The notes: generated by a model not told the origin, from the letters alone. Shown: positions 1 to 6,127, counted from the first letter of the stretch. The stretch: 6,701 nt of DNA from DATJXG01 sp035500455 (GCA_035500455.1 DATJXG010000118.1:1-6701), one strand, 5' to 3'. Numbers and translations: made by a program.

Positions 1-1
1 C

Positions 2-202
2 GGCCGCCGCCTGCAGGGCAACGGCAAAGTAGTGCGTTACATACGTCTCGATGACGCCGCGGTTCTGGACCAGCCCGAAGTGCGCCAGTTGATCGAGCGC
101 GCCCTATACCATGCCAAAGTGGCGATGGATCCGAAAGGCAAACGTCAGACCATAGTCAAGGCCGTTGCCGCGAAGCAGCGTCCGCGAAGAGCCAAGAGTT
201 AG
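2..202 (+). CDS. C-terminal fragment of a DUF1801-like protein (5' end outside window)
   Basis: An open frame enters from the left edge and ends at TAG 200-202, giving 66 C-terminal residues. Visible motifs are GNGKVVRYIRL, then a helix DQPEVRQLIERAL, then a basic tail containing IVKAVAAKQRPRR. A 'GxGKxxRyirL...d.pevrqLI..Al' segment followed by a KSVSAKQRPRRP-like tail matches what I remember of DUF1801 (YdhG-type, small alpha/beta) proteins, often annotated as hypothetical in soil bacteria. The biochemical role of that family is not established, so none is given here. The start codon and most of the domain lie outside the window. There is no T-rich terminator directly after the stop, but an inverted repeat follows 42 nt later. 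The family call rests on a short C-terminal piece and is moderately sure; that it is a coding end is more secure, because codon use is GC-rich and the frame stays open to the edge. Confidence 0.6.
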   Translation, partial: GRRLQGNGKVVRYIRLDDAAVLDQPEVRQLIERALYHAKVAMDPKGKRQTIVKAVAAKQRPRRAKS

Positions 203-244
203 GATAAGTAAAAGTAAGACTTAGGTTTGGGTTCGTAAATAACA

Positions 245-290
245 CCAGGCAAGATAGTTGTGCCAGTTTGCCGCGATGTATCTTACCTGG
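245..290. repeat. 12-bp inverted repeat with 22-nt loop
   Basis: Left arm CCAGGCAAGATA (245-256) and right arm TATCTTACCTGG (279-290) are reverse complements at 11 of 12 positions (one C/A mismatch). The loop is 257-278. It sits 42 nt after the stop of the DUF1801-like gene. With no T-tract behind it, it is not a classical intrinsic terminator. It could be a transcript 3'-end structure, a protein-binding site or a remnant of a small mobile palindrome. Confidence 0.6.
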
Positions 291-553
291 CTTCGGCCGG
301 CTTCAATACTCATGGGATGTTTCGGGCCCAGGCTCCTCGTCACGAACAGACCCCATGATTCAACCATCCCGATCCCGTCGCCAACCTACTCCGGCCTGTA
401 ATTCAGGAAACGATTGCCCCATTCTTATCACGATAGTAATAGAGGTATTTTGCTGCGAACCGAAAAGGAGAACCCCGTCAAGATTCGTTTTACTTAATAA
501 CTCGGCAGGTTTGCAAACCAGCCCGCCGGGAAGACTCTACTCGGACTGAAGCG

Positions 554-581
554 GCGGCGCGGGCGAGAAACTCGCCGCCGC
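554..581 (+). other. GC-rich hairpin in the leader of the large membrane-protein gene
   Basis: GGCGAG (562-567) and CTCGCC (571-576) pair perfectly around an AAA loop. GCGGC (554-558) and GCCGC (577-581) extend the stem after a 3-nt bulge (559-561). The total is 11 bp, almost all GC, ending 40 nt before the ATG at 622. There is no following T-run, so it is not a terminator. If transcribed it would be a stable 5'-UTR structure, though a regulatory role is only inference. Confidence 0.4.
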
Positions 582-610
582 GCCCGGCAGGCAAGAGCGC
601 GATCTGCGCT

Positions 611-614
611 GAGG
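611..614 (+). promoter_or_regulatory. Ribosome-binding site of the large membrane-protein gene
   Basis: GAGG lies 7 nt before ATG 622. It overlaps an in-frame TGA (610-612), so no in-frame start can lie further upstream without crossing a stop. This fixes ATG 622 as the start. Confidence 0.6.
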
Positions 615-621
615 CCTCAAT

Positions 622-3600
622 ATGGACAAAAAGAGAACCGGCCTGATCGCGACTCTGGCGGTGGTGCTGGCACTGGTCGGGGTGTCGAATCTGCCGAAGA
701 AGGGCGGGGACCTCTCGACCGCCGCCGAGAGCAAGAAATCGACCACCAAAAAAGAAGAACAGAACAACAAATCCGAAGGTGCAAACCGGGCTTGTGAAGA
801 AATCGGGAACCGCTTGCAGCGGTTTATGCCGGATCCAAAGTTCCTCGCCGGCGGAAGGTACCCCGCCAACTGCTACGAACACCCGCCGGCTTCGCCGAAG
901 GAGGGGCCGGCTCTGTCAGGTGTCCGCTTCGTCATCGCCATTGTGCCCGATCCGGTCACCACCCACTTGCCGCTGATGTTCGACAGAAACGTCGAGGCCT
1001 TGCAGCAGGCGGCGCAGGACGAGTTCTATTCGTACGACTCATCCTGGTTTCCCTGGGATGACACCCAAAAAGATTATCCGCTGCTGAGCGACGAGCTCGC
1101 CGCGAGCGAGTTAAAGTCGATCCGCGAAGAGCAGCCCGGGGTGATGGTGTTTCGCTCGGCCCAGCCCTCGCCAGTTCAAGGCGTCAGCCCGGCGGCCTAT
1201 GCAAGCGGCCTCGTGATCTTTCTGGTGGGTGAGCAGCCTACACGCGGAATCGCCGACGACCAGTTCCGCAACGCCGTTGCCTGGATCCAGACCCTCAACG
1301 GCGGCCATAACGGCGAGACTCTCAATATTTTGGGCCCGACCTTCTCCGGATCTTTGCAGTCGCTGGCCTTGCAACTCGCCAGAATCAAGCTGAATTTTCA
1401 CGACGCGGTTGTGAAGAGCGGCAGCGTTTCATCCGACACAGCTATCCAGTGGTTCCGCGGCCAGGGCCTTGCTGATTTCACGAGCTACACGGAAAGCGAC
1501 AGCGTGATGCTGGATCGCTTTATGGCGTACCTGTGCCATAACGGCTATCAACGCAGGCAAATAGCAATCCTCTCGGAAGATGAAACCGCATTCGGCGAGA
1601 ATCGGCAACAATCTATGCGGCCGAGCGGGAACGATCCCATTTACCTTTACTATCCCCGCGATATCGCTTCCTTGCGCTCCGCTTACGAGCAGCAATCCAT
1701 TTTCAGTTCGTCGAAGCCGGCGGCCAGTCAGAACGCTCCTTCCACCACCCTGAGAGGCGACCTCAGTGAGCCTGCCAACAGCGATCACGACACCGTGCGC
1801 AGCTACGGAGGGCAACTCACCCCGCTGGCCCAGGAGTCCGTGCTGCTTACCATCGTCAGCATGCTGAAAGAAAAACAGATTCAGTTCGTGGTCGTGCGCA
1901 GCAGCAACTCCCTGGACCAGATTTTCCTGAGCCAGTTTCTGCACCAGTCGTTTCCTGAGGGAAGGGTGGTGCTCGACGGAACCGACCTGCTGTTCCGCCG
2001 CGGTACCGACGGGGCTTCGCTGCGGGGCGTAATGACGTTTTCCAGCTACCCCCTGATCGGCGACGCGGAAGACTGGGAGCCGCCTCTGCGCAGCCAGTCC
2101 TCCGGGTACCGCGTCTTCGGGCAGGACGTCACCGAAGGCCTATACATCGCCGCTCGCGAACTGTTACGGCGTGACGCCGAGGATGAAAATGAAAATCAAG
2201 ATAAAGACAAAAATCAAGCAGTACCCATCCGCGACTACGCCGCGCCCGCCTGGACCGTTCGCGACGGGCACACCTATCAGCCCCACAAGCCCTCTACCTG
2301 GCTTTCCGTCATCAGCAGCCGCCAATTCTGGCCGGTCGCCGTCCTTAGCGACAGCACGATAACCGCGGGCAATGCTGAATTGCCCCCGCTCCATAACCTA
2401 GGCCGCGGCGCTGCCCGCATGGCGGCGCTTCCTTTTGAAATGACCGCGCTGCTGCTGGTTGTCGTCGCCTGGAGTTTCTGGCATTGGTTCTGCTGCCAGC
2501 ATGGGTCCATGCAGGGATCTCCCCGCGCCCTGGTCTATTTCGCCCCCCTGGAGGGGAACGCTCACAAGCTGCTCATTTTCAGCGGAAGCCTGTTACTGGC
2601 GATTCTCGCCGTCATAGTGGCCTTTGCTTCCGGTCTGTTCACACCGGACCTGGGCACGCTGCCAAGACTCAGCGTTGCCTCGGCCACGCTGCTGGTCGCA
2701 GGTTTTGCTTTTGCCGCCTGCGTGGCGAATTTCCATCTGCCGGTCCTGCATGGTCGGGAAAGAGCGGCACAGAGCCACATCTGGTCCCGCTTCGGGGCTT
2801 GGCTCATGATCGCAACCGCCGCCGCGTTCGGCCTTGCGTACTATCTCGGTATCGCCCGAATGCTCACCTCCGCCAATCGCTTTCCCTTGCATTGGCGAAG
2901 CGTCCACATCCTGAGCGGCGCCTCGCCCCTGCTTCCCCAGGTTCTGCTGATCGCCGGCATGTATGGCTGGTTCTGGTTCACCCTCCACGGATTGGCCCTC
3001 TCGGGTCAGGACCGTCCGGTTTTGCCCAAGCGGGAAGACTTGCGCCTGAAAGACAGACCCTTGCTGCTGCCCATGTTCACGCGCGAAGACGCGGGCGACA
3101 AAATTGAAGCCGCCGCCGGCCTCACTCGCCGCTCATATTTCTACGCGCTCGCAATCAGCTTCGTTGGTACCTGGTTGGTATGGTGGTTCGCGCTGCGCGG
3201 TCCATCGATCCGCAGCCTGGGCGAAAAAAGGTTCGGGATCCTCATCCTCCTTTGGCTCAGCCTGTGCATGGCGCTCGCCTTGGCCAACACCTGGCAACTG
3301 TTGCGGGCCTGGGGCCGCCTGCGCCAGTTGCTGGTTTTCCTGGATCGCATCCCGCTGCGCCGGACTCTGAGCGCACTCAAGGGATTGGCTTGGGGAGCTG
3401 TCTGGAAGATGGGCGGCAATGTCTTCGAGGAGCGCTATCGCGTGATCTCCCGGCAACTCGAAAGCCTGCGCCACCTCAGTAACACACTGGCGGCGGCGCC
3501 GGACACCGAACTGAGCATCGCGCAGAGGCAAGAGTTGCAACAACACATCGACGACTGCCAGAAAGGCGTCGCCAAGTTTGCGGAATGGTACGTCAACCGC

Positions 3601-4218
3601 TGGCCTGATCGTTATATATCGGATCTCGCGGCCATACAGGACTTTCAGGAGCAGCTGGCCGCAACCGCCGGATCCGTAATGACTAACCTGCTGCTGCCCG
3701 CGTGGCAAAAGGAAAAGGAATCACTGATCTTTGAACGCTCCCAAACGCCGCACAAAAAGAAAGATGAAGACGAAGACTCCAGTGCCATTCCGCCGGTGGC
3801 CATCCCGGATTACGTTCGCGCCGCCGAGGAGTTCTTCGTGCTTCCCTATCTCGGCTTCATCCAGAACACTCTGGGCCGGATTCGCACCATCCTTCTCGGC
3901 AGCCTGTGCGTCTTCATCGGTGCCACTCTGGCCGTCGCCAGCTATCCCTTCGATCCGCGGCCGGTTTTGGCCGGTGGATTCGTCTTCGTTTTCGCTCTGG
4001 TAGGGGTCGCCATGACGGTGGTCTACGCCGAAATGCACCGGGACGCCACCTTAAGCCACATCACCAACACCCGCCCCGGTGAATTGGGCATGGACTTCTG
4101 GCTGCACATCTTCACCTTCGGCGTCGGCCCCCTGCTGGGCGTGCTCTCAACCCTGTTTCCCTCGATTGCCGATTTTGTCGTGTCCTGGCTGCAGCCCGGC
4201 ATGCAGATGGCCAAGTAA
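622..4218 (+). CDS. Large polytopic membrane protein with a periplasmic-binding-like ectodomain (unassigned family)
   Basis: This 1198-residue protein is not one I recognise by name. Residues 7-24 form an N-terminal anchor, followed by a Lys/Ser/Glu-rich linker. Residues 100-513 look like a type 1 periplasmic-binding (ANF/leucine-binding receptor) fold: strand GVRFVIAIVPDP (100-111), GLVIFLVGE (196-204), LNILGPTFSGS (234-244), QIAILSEDETAFG (313-325), IQFVVVRSSNSLDQIF (420-435), RVVLDGTDLLF (448-458) and YPLIG (476-480). Predicted membrane segments follow at about 607-625, 649-671, 684-703, 724-747, 768-790, 838-858, 870-890, 1088-1107, 1115-1135 and 1158-1180. Positive-inside charge fits N-in with the sensor outside. 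Residues 891-1087 would be a cytoplasmic, helix-rich segment with no catalytic motif I recognise. No kinase, cyclase, GGDEF or ATPase signature is seen. Charged linkers occur at 518-531 and 1045-1053. The gene appears to be transcribed alone. Inference: an envelope sensor or a transport-linked receptor. The coding call is certain, the function is not. Confidence 0.95.
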   Translation: MDKKRTGLIATLAVVLALVGVSNLPKKGGDLSTAAESKKSTTKKEEQNNKSEGANRACEEIGNRLQRFMPDPKFLAGGRYPANCYEHPPASPKEGPALSGVRFVIAIVPDPVTTHLPLMFDRNVEALQQAAQDEFYSYDSSWFPWDDTQKDYPLLSDELAASELKSIREEQPGVMVFRSAQPSPVQGVSPAAYASGLVIFLVGEQPTRGIADDQFRNAVAWIQTLNGGHNGETLNILGPTFSGSLQSLALQLARIKLNFHDAVVKSGSVSSDTAIQWFRGQGLADFTSYTESDSVMLDRFMAYLCHNGYQRRQIAILSEDETAFGENRQQSMRPSGNDPIYLYYPRDIASLRSAYEQQSIFSSSKPAASQNAPSTTLRGDLSEPANSDHDTVRSYGGQLTPLAQESVLLTIVSMLKEKQIQFVVVRSSNSLDQIFLSQFLHQSFPEGRVVLDGTDLLFRRGTDGASLRGVMTFSSYPLIGDAEDWEPPLRSQSSGYRVFGQDVTEGLYIAARELLRRDAEDENENQDKDKNQAVPIRDYAAPAWTVRDGHTYQPHKPSTWLSVISSRQFWPVAVLSDSTITAGNAELPPLHNLGRGAARMAALPFEMTALLLVVVAWSFWHWFCCQHGSMQGSPRALVYFAPLEGNAHKLLIFSGSLLLAILAVIVAFASGLFTPDLGTLPRLSVASATLLVAGFAFAACVANFHLPVLHGRERAAQSHIWSRFGAWLMIATAAAFGLAYYLGIARMLTSANRFPLHWRSVHILSGASPLLPQVLLIAGMYGWFWFTLHGLALSGQDRPVLPKREDLRLKDRPLLLPMFTREDAGDKIEAAAGLTRRSYFYALAISFVGTWLVWWFALRGPSIRSLGEKRFGILILLWLSLCMALALANTWQLLRAWGRLRQLLVFLDRIPLRRTLSALKGLAWGAVWKMGGNVFEERYRVISRQLESLRHLSNTLAAAPDTELSIAQRQELQQHIDDCQKGVAKFAEWYVNRWPDRYISDLAAIQDFQEQLAATAGSVMTNLLLPAWQKEKESLIFERSQTPHKKKDEDEDSSAIPPVAIPDYVRAAEEFFVLPYLGFIQNTLGRIRTILLGSLCVFIGATLAVASYPFDPRPVLAGGFVFVFALVGVAMTVVYAEMHRDATLSHITNTRPGELGMDFWLHIFTFGVGPLLGVLSTLFPSIADFVVSWLQPGMQMAK

Positions 4219-4293
4219 TACAGCTCGTGCGCCCCCCGGCGGCAGTTCTCAGCACTCTCGGCGTTTTAAGATTTTCGCCCCGCGAGAAAATCC

Positions 4294-4322
4294 TTGACAA
4301 TAAAATCCCGTAACCGTACAGT
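4294..4322 (+). promoter_or_regulatory. Sigma-70-type promoter of the ArsR-type repressor gene
   Basis: A perfect -35 TTGACA (4294-4299) is followed, after an optimal 17-nt spacer, by TACAGT (4317-4322), four of six matches to TATAAT. Transcription would start around 4329-4331, at or just before ATG 4331. No Shine-Dalgarno sequence precedes that ATG, so the transcript is predicted to be leaderless. Confidence 0.7.
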
Positions 4323-4325
4323 TAC
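4310..4325. promoter_or_regulatory. Operator-like palindrome O1 overlapping the -10 box
   Basis: GTAACCGTACAGTTAC reads the same on both strands at 14 of 16 positions, with arms GTAAC/GTTAC. It covers the -10 hexamer completely, which is where an autorepressing ArsR dimer would block RNA polymerase. A second copy follows with a 25-bp centre-to-centre spacing. Binding by the adjacent repressor is inferred. Confidence 0.6.
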
Positions 4326-4330
4326 ACATC

Positions 4331-4693
4331 ATGCGTCACCGTTCGGTTACATATTCTCCGGAGGCCGCCTTTCACGCCCTCGCTGATCCCACCCGCCGCG
4401 CCGTCCTCGACCTGCTGCGGCAGGGAAGCCAGCCCGCCGGACAGATCGCCAGCGCCTTCCCGGTCTCCCGTCCGGCCATTTCCAAGCACCTGCGCCTTCT
4501 CCGTCGTGCGCACCTGGTGAGCGAACACCGCGAAGGCCGCCACCGCCTCTATCGTCTCAACCCTGAGCCGCTGCGCGCGGTAGATTCCTGGCTCGATAAG
4601 TACCGCGTCTTCTGGCAGCAGAATCTCACCAGCTTGAAAGCCTTCGTCGAGGCCGAATACGCCCGCGAAACGGCGCCTGCAAAAACGAAATGA
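4331..4693 (+). CDS. ArsR/SdpR-type winged-helix transcriptional repressor
   Basis: This 120-residue protein has the length and layout of ArsR-family regulators. Residues 14-30 (FHALADPTRRAVLDLLR) are the family's characteristic first helix. QPAGQIASAFPVSRPAISKHLRLLRRAHLV (34-63) is the helix-turn-helix, with 46-59 as recognition helix, and the wing is about 64-76 (SEHREGRHRLYRL). The C-terminal helix FWQQNLTSLKAFVEAEY would be the dimer contact. There is no cysteine, so the classic ELCVC-type metal site is absent. It resembles the SdpR-like branch that sits beside SRPBCC/AHSA1 genes, as here. ATG 4331 has no Shine-Dalgarno but fits a leaderless start. Two operator-like palindromes over its promoter and first codons suggest autoregulation. 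The next start with a strong ribosome site is 56 nt downstream, consistent with an operon. The inducing signal is unknown. Confidence 0.93.
   Translation: MRHRSVTYSPEAAFHALADPTRRAVLDLLRQGSQPAGQIASAFPVSRPAISKHLRLLRRAHLVSEHREGRHRLYRLNPEPLRAVDSWLDKYRVFWQQNLTSLKAFVEAEYARETAPAKTK
4335..4350. promoter_or_regulatory. Operator-like palindrome O2 in the first codons of the repressor gene
   Basis: GTCACCGTTCGGTTAC matches the ideal GTAACCGTACGGTTAC at 14 of 16 positions, while O1 matches it at 15 of 16. It lies just downstream of the predicted transcription start and encodes residues 2-6 of the repressor. Its own symmetry is weaker (12 of 16), so it could be a secondary or cooperative site. Confidence 0.45.
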
Positions 4694-4734
4694 ATACTGC
4701 GCCCAGGCGGGCGCACAACTTCAACCACCGCTTT

Positions 4735-4741
4735 AAGGAGG
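4735..4741 (+). promoter_or_regulatory. Strong Shine-Dalgarno that sets the calycin-like gene start
   Basis: AAGGAGG, a near-ideal anti-16S match, lies 8 nt before ATG 4750. This favours 4750 over the in-frame ATG at 4690, which overlaps the repressor stop (ATGA) but would place a charged 20-residue extension before the signal peptide. Confidence 0.85.
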
Positions 4742-4749
4742 AAATTAAG

Positions 4750-5241
4750 ATGAAAATCCGACGCTTCGCAATTGCCGCCATCACTCTTCTGCTTTGCGCA
4801 TCCACCGCCTTCGCCATAGACGCCAAGACTTCTTTTGCCAACCTGAAATCTCTCACCGGAACCTGGCAGGGCCAAGGCTCAGACGGCAAACCGGTTCAGG
4901 TCTCCTACCGCCTCACCGCCGGAGGCTCCGCGCTGATGAGCGAAATCCAGGGCATGCACGAGGACATGATCACCATGTTCCACATGGATGGCGACCGCCT
5001 GCTCATGACCCACTACTGTGCCGTCGGCAATCAGCCCCGCATGGTGGCCACCGCCTCACCCGACGGCAAAGTCATCACCTTCGACTTCCTCGACGCCACC
5101 AATCTCTCCAGCCCCACCGCCGGCCACATGGGCCGCCTCGTGCTCACCATGGTGGACGCCGACCACCACACCGAAGAGTGGGACTTCGCCGGCGACGGCA
5201 AAGAAATGAAAGAAGTCTTCGATCTGCATCGCGCAAAATAG
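4750..5241 (+). CDS. Small secreted calycin/lipocalin-like protein (DUF1579-like)
   Basis: This 163-residue protein begins with a clear Sec signal peptide: MKIRR, then a hydrophobic core to about 20, with likely cleavage after AFA (20-22). There is no lipobox, since Cys16 lies inside the core without a preceding small-residue motif. The mature part starts with a helix and LTGTWQGQG (35-43), a G-x-W signature typical of lipocalin/calycin barrels, and continues as alternating strands. Histidines at 70, 78 and 88 cluster in HEDMITMFHMDGDRLLMTHYC, close to the pattern of small secreted proteins often labelled DUF1579 or 'hypothetical'. A barrel ligand, if any, is unknown. It follows the ArsR-type gene by 56 nt and is probably co-transcribed and controlled by it. 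The start is 4750, chosen on its AAGGAGG site and signal peptide. The gene call is firm; the family call is moderate. Confidence 0.88.
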   Translation: MKIRRFAIAAITLLLCASTAFAIDAKTSFANLKSLTGTWQGQGSDGKPVQVSYRLTAGGSALMSEIQGMHEDMITMFHMDGDRLLMTHYCAVGNQPRMVATASPDGKVITFDFLDATNLSSPTAGHMGRLVLTMVDADHHTEEWDFAGDGKEMKEVFDLHRAK

Positions 5242-5262
5242 CGCAAGTCAACTGAAGCGATT

Positions 5263-5339
5263 TGAGAACCAATATCTGAGAACCAATATCTGAGAACCAG
5301 ATCTGAGAACCATGATCTGGGAACTGAGATCTGAGAACT
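5263..5339. repeat. Tandem repeat, six copies of a 13-14-bp unit (TGAGAACY-type)
   Basis: TGAGAACC starts at 5263, 5277, 5291 and 5304, followed by TGGGAACT at 5318 and TGAGAACT at 5332, giving spacings of 14, 14, 13, 14 and 14. The linking bases (AATATC, AGATC, ATGATC, GAGATC) are also related. The array begins 22 nt after the calycin-like stop and ends 126 nt before the SRPBCC start. It is non-coding and most simply explained by slippage expansion. Confidence 0.85.
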
Positions 5340-5465
5340 GGCAACTGGTCTTCACCAAAACCCGGCTTTTAGAAAATCCGCCGCACACGAAGACTCTCTA
5401 GATAGGTATGAATCGGTGATTACGAATGACCCACTACAAATCGATACTTACGGAAAGGACCTCAC

Positions 5466-5990
5466 ATGGCCACCGCTTCCATCACCCCCGATCAAGACAC
5501 AGTACTTGCGGAAATCTTTATCGCCGCCCCGCCGGAGCGCGTCTTCCAGGCGATCACCGACCCTACCCAGACCACGCAATGGTGGGGACAACCCGGCCTC
5601 TATCGCGTTACCGAGGCCAAGGTTGACCTGCGCCCCGGCGGCAAGTGGCGCAGCTCCGGCGTCGGCGCCAACGGCGCCGAGTTCTACGTGGAAGGCGAGT
5701 ACCTGGAGATAGACCCGCCGCGCCGCCTCGTGCACACCTGGATTTCCAGCTACAGCGCTGCCCTCAAAACCGTGGTGCATTGGGAACTGGAGCCGCAAAA
5801 GGTGCACAGCCTGCAGCAGAGCGGCCCCCACAAAATGGGCACAGGCACGCTGGTGAAGATCCGCCACCAAGGCTTCGCCGGCAACCCCGAACAAGCCCTC
5901 AGCCATGGCCAGGGGTGGAAGCGCGTGCTGGGCTGGATGCAGGCATTCGTGGAGCAAGGCGAAACCATCGAAACCCGAAAGTCGGCATAG
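5466..5990 (+). CDS. SRPBCC/AHSA1-type (START-like) domain protein
   Basis: This 174-residue protein is a single SRPBCC (START/Bet v1-like) helix-grip domain of the AHSA1 (activator of Hsp90 ATPase-like) subgroup. It shows the usual order: strand EIFIAAPPERVFQAITDP (16-33), then TTQWWG (36-41), KVDLRPGGKWR (52-62), GEYLEIDPPRRLVHTW (77-92), a strand GTGTLVKIRHQGF, and the long C-terminal helix GWKRVLGWMQAFVE that packs on the ligand cavity. Members bind hydrophobic ligands; a role in Hsp90 activation should not be assumed for bacterial paralogues. ATG 5466 follows GGAAAGGA (5452-5459) by 6 nt. AHSA1 proteins commonly neighbour ArsR/SdpR-type regulators, which supports shared control with the gene at 4331, although a 224-nt gap with a tandem repeat lies between. 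The segment around 'EPQKVHSLQQSGPHKMG' is a somewhat long loop. It could have its own promoter; none was clear. Confidence 0.93.
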   Translation: MATASITPDQDTVLAEIFIAAPPERVFQAITDPTQTTQWWGQPGLYRVTEAKVDLRPGGKWRSSGVGANGAEFYVEGEYLEIDPPRRLVHTWISSYSAALKTVVHWELEPQKVHSLQQSGPHKMGTGTLVKIRHQGFAGNPEQALSHGQGWKRVLGWMQAFVEQGETIETRKSA

Positions 5991-6023
5991 CCGGAGAGCC
6001 GGCCGGCCCGGGGATTCTCAAAC

Positions 6024-6054
6024 GGTGCCCCGTCCAAGCCCAGCTTGGGCGGGG
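6024..6054. repeat. Palindromic unit 1 (GGTGCCC-headed hairpin)
   Basis: After GGTGCCC (6024-6030), CCCCGTCCAAGC (6028-6039) pairs with GCTTGGGCGGGG (6043-6054) around a CCA loop: 12 pairs with one G-U wobble. It starts 34 nt after the SRPBCC stop and is followed by ATTTCG, so it may also help end that transcript, although no true T-run follows. Confidence 0.6.
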
Positions 6055-6062
6055 ATTTCGCC

Positions 6063-6106
6063 GGGTGCCCAGGTCTCGCTGTATTTGCCAGACCTGGGGA
6101 GGACCC
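6063..6106. repeat. Palindromic unit 2
   Basis: CCCAGGTCT (6068-6076) pairs with AGACCTGGG (6090-6098); two further G-C pairs follow a C-C mismatch, leaving a TGTATTT loop. Outer GGGT (6063-6066) and ACCC (6103-6106) can also pair. It is nearly the same sequence as unit 4. Confidence 0.65.
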
Positions 6107-6127
6107 GTGCATTCGGTACCGGGTGCG

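Larger units (their letters stand above)
203..621. other. Intergenic region without a convincing gene
   Basis: This 419-nt gap is less GC-rich than the flanking genes, especially around 203-260 and 420-500, and holds no open frame with protein-like composition. It contains an inverted repeat (245-290), a GC hairpin (554-581) and the ribosome-binding site of the next gene. The promoter of the large membrane-protein gene should lie here, but I could not pick a -35/-10 pair with confidence. No tRNA-like cloverleaf was found. Confidence 0.6.
4219..4330 (+). other. Intergenic segment with the ArsR-type gene promoter
   Basis: This short gap separates the large membrane-protein gene from the repressor gene. 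It carries a 7-bp inverted repeat (GATTTTC 4270-4276 / GAAAATC 4286-4292, 9-nt loop) directly before the -35 box. That repeat has no T-tract after it, so whether it helps end the upstream transcript is unclear. The rest is promoter and operator sequence. Confidence 0.5.

Noticed and set aside
268..549. 93-residue plus-strand open frame in the first intergenic region
   Set aside because: Its start falls inside the inverted repeat, no Shine-Dalgarno precedes it, and the composition (Ser/Pro/Arg-rich) is not protein-like.
1333..1353. GPTFSGS in the large membrane protein as a P-loop
   Set aside because: It lacks the Lys and spacing of GxxxxGK[ST]; it fits better as a glycine/serine turn of a binding-protein fold.
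3133..3708. 191-residue minus-strand open frame, and similar ones at 1429-1944 and 3721-4038
   Set aside because: They are antisense to the large membrane-protein gene, whose frame gives coherent membrane segments; the antisense products have no recognisable features.
4690..4749. Upstream in-frame start (ATGA overlap with the repressor stop) for the calycin-like gene
   Set aside because: It would add 20 charged residues before a clear signal peptide, whereas ATG 4750 has an AAGGAGG site at 8 nt.
5263..5348. Tandem repeats as a CRISPR array
   Set aside because: Units are only 13-14 bp, contiguous, with no unique spacers of proper length and no cas genes.
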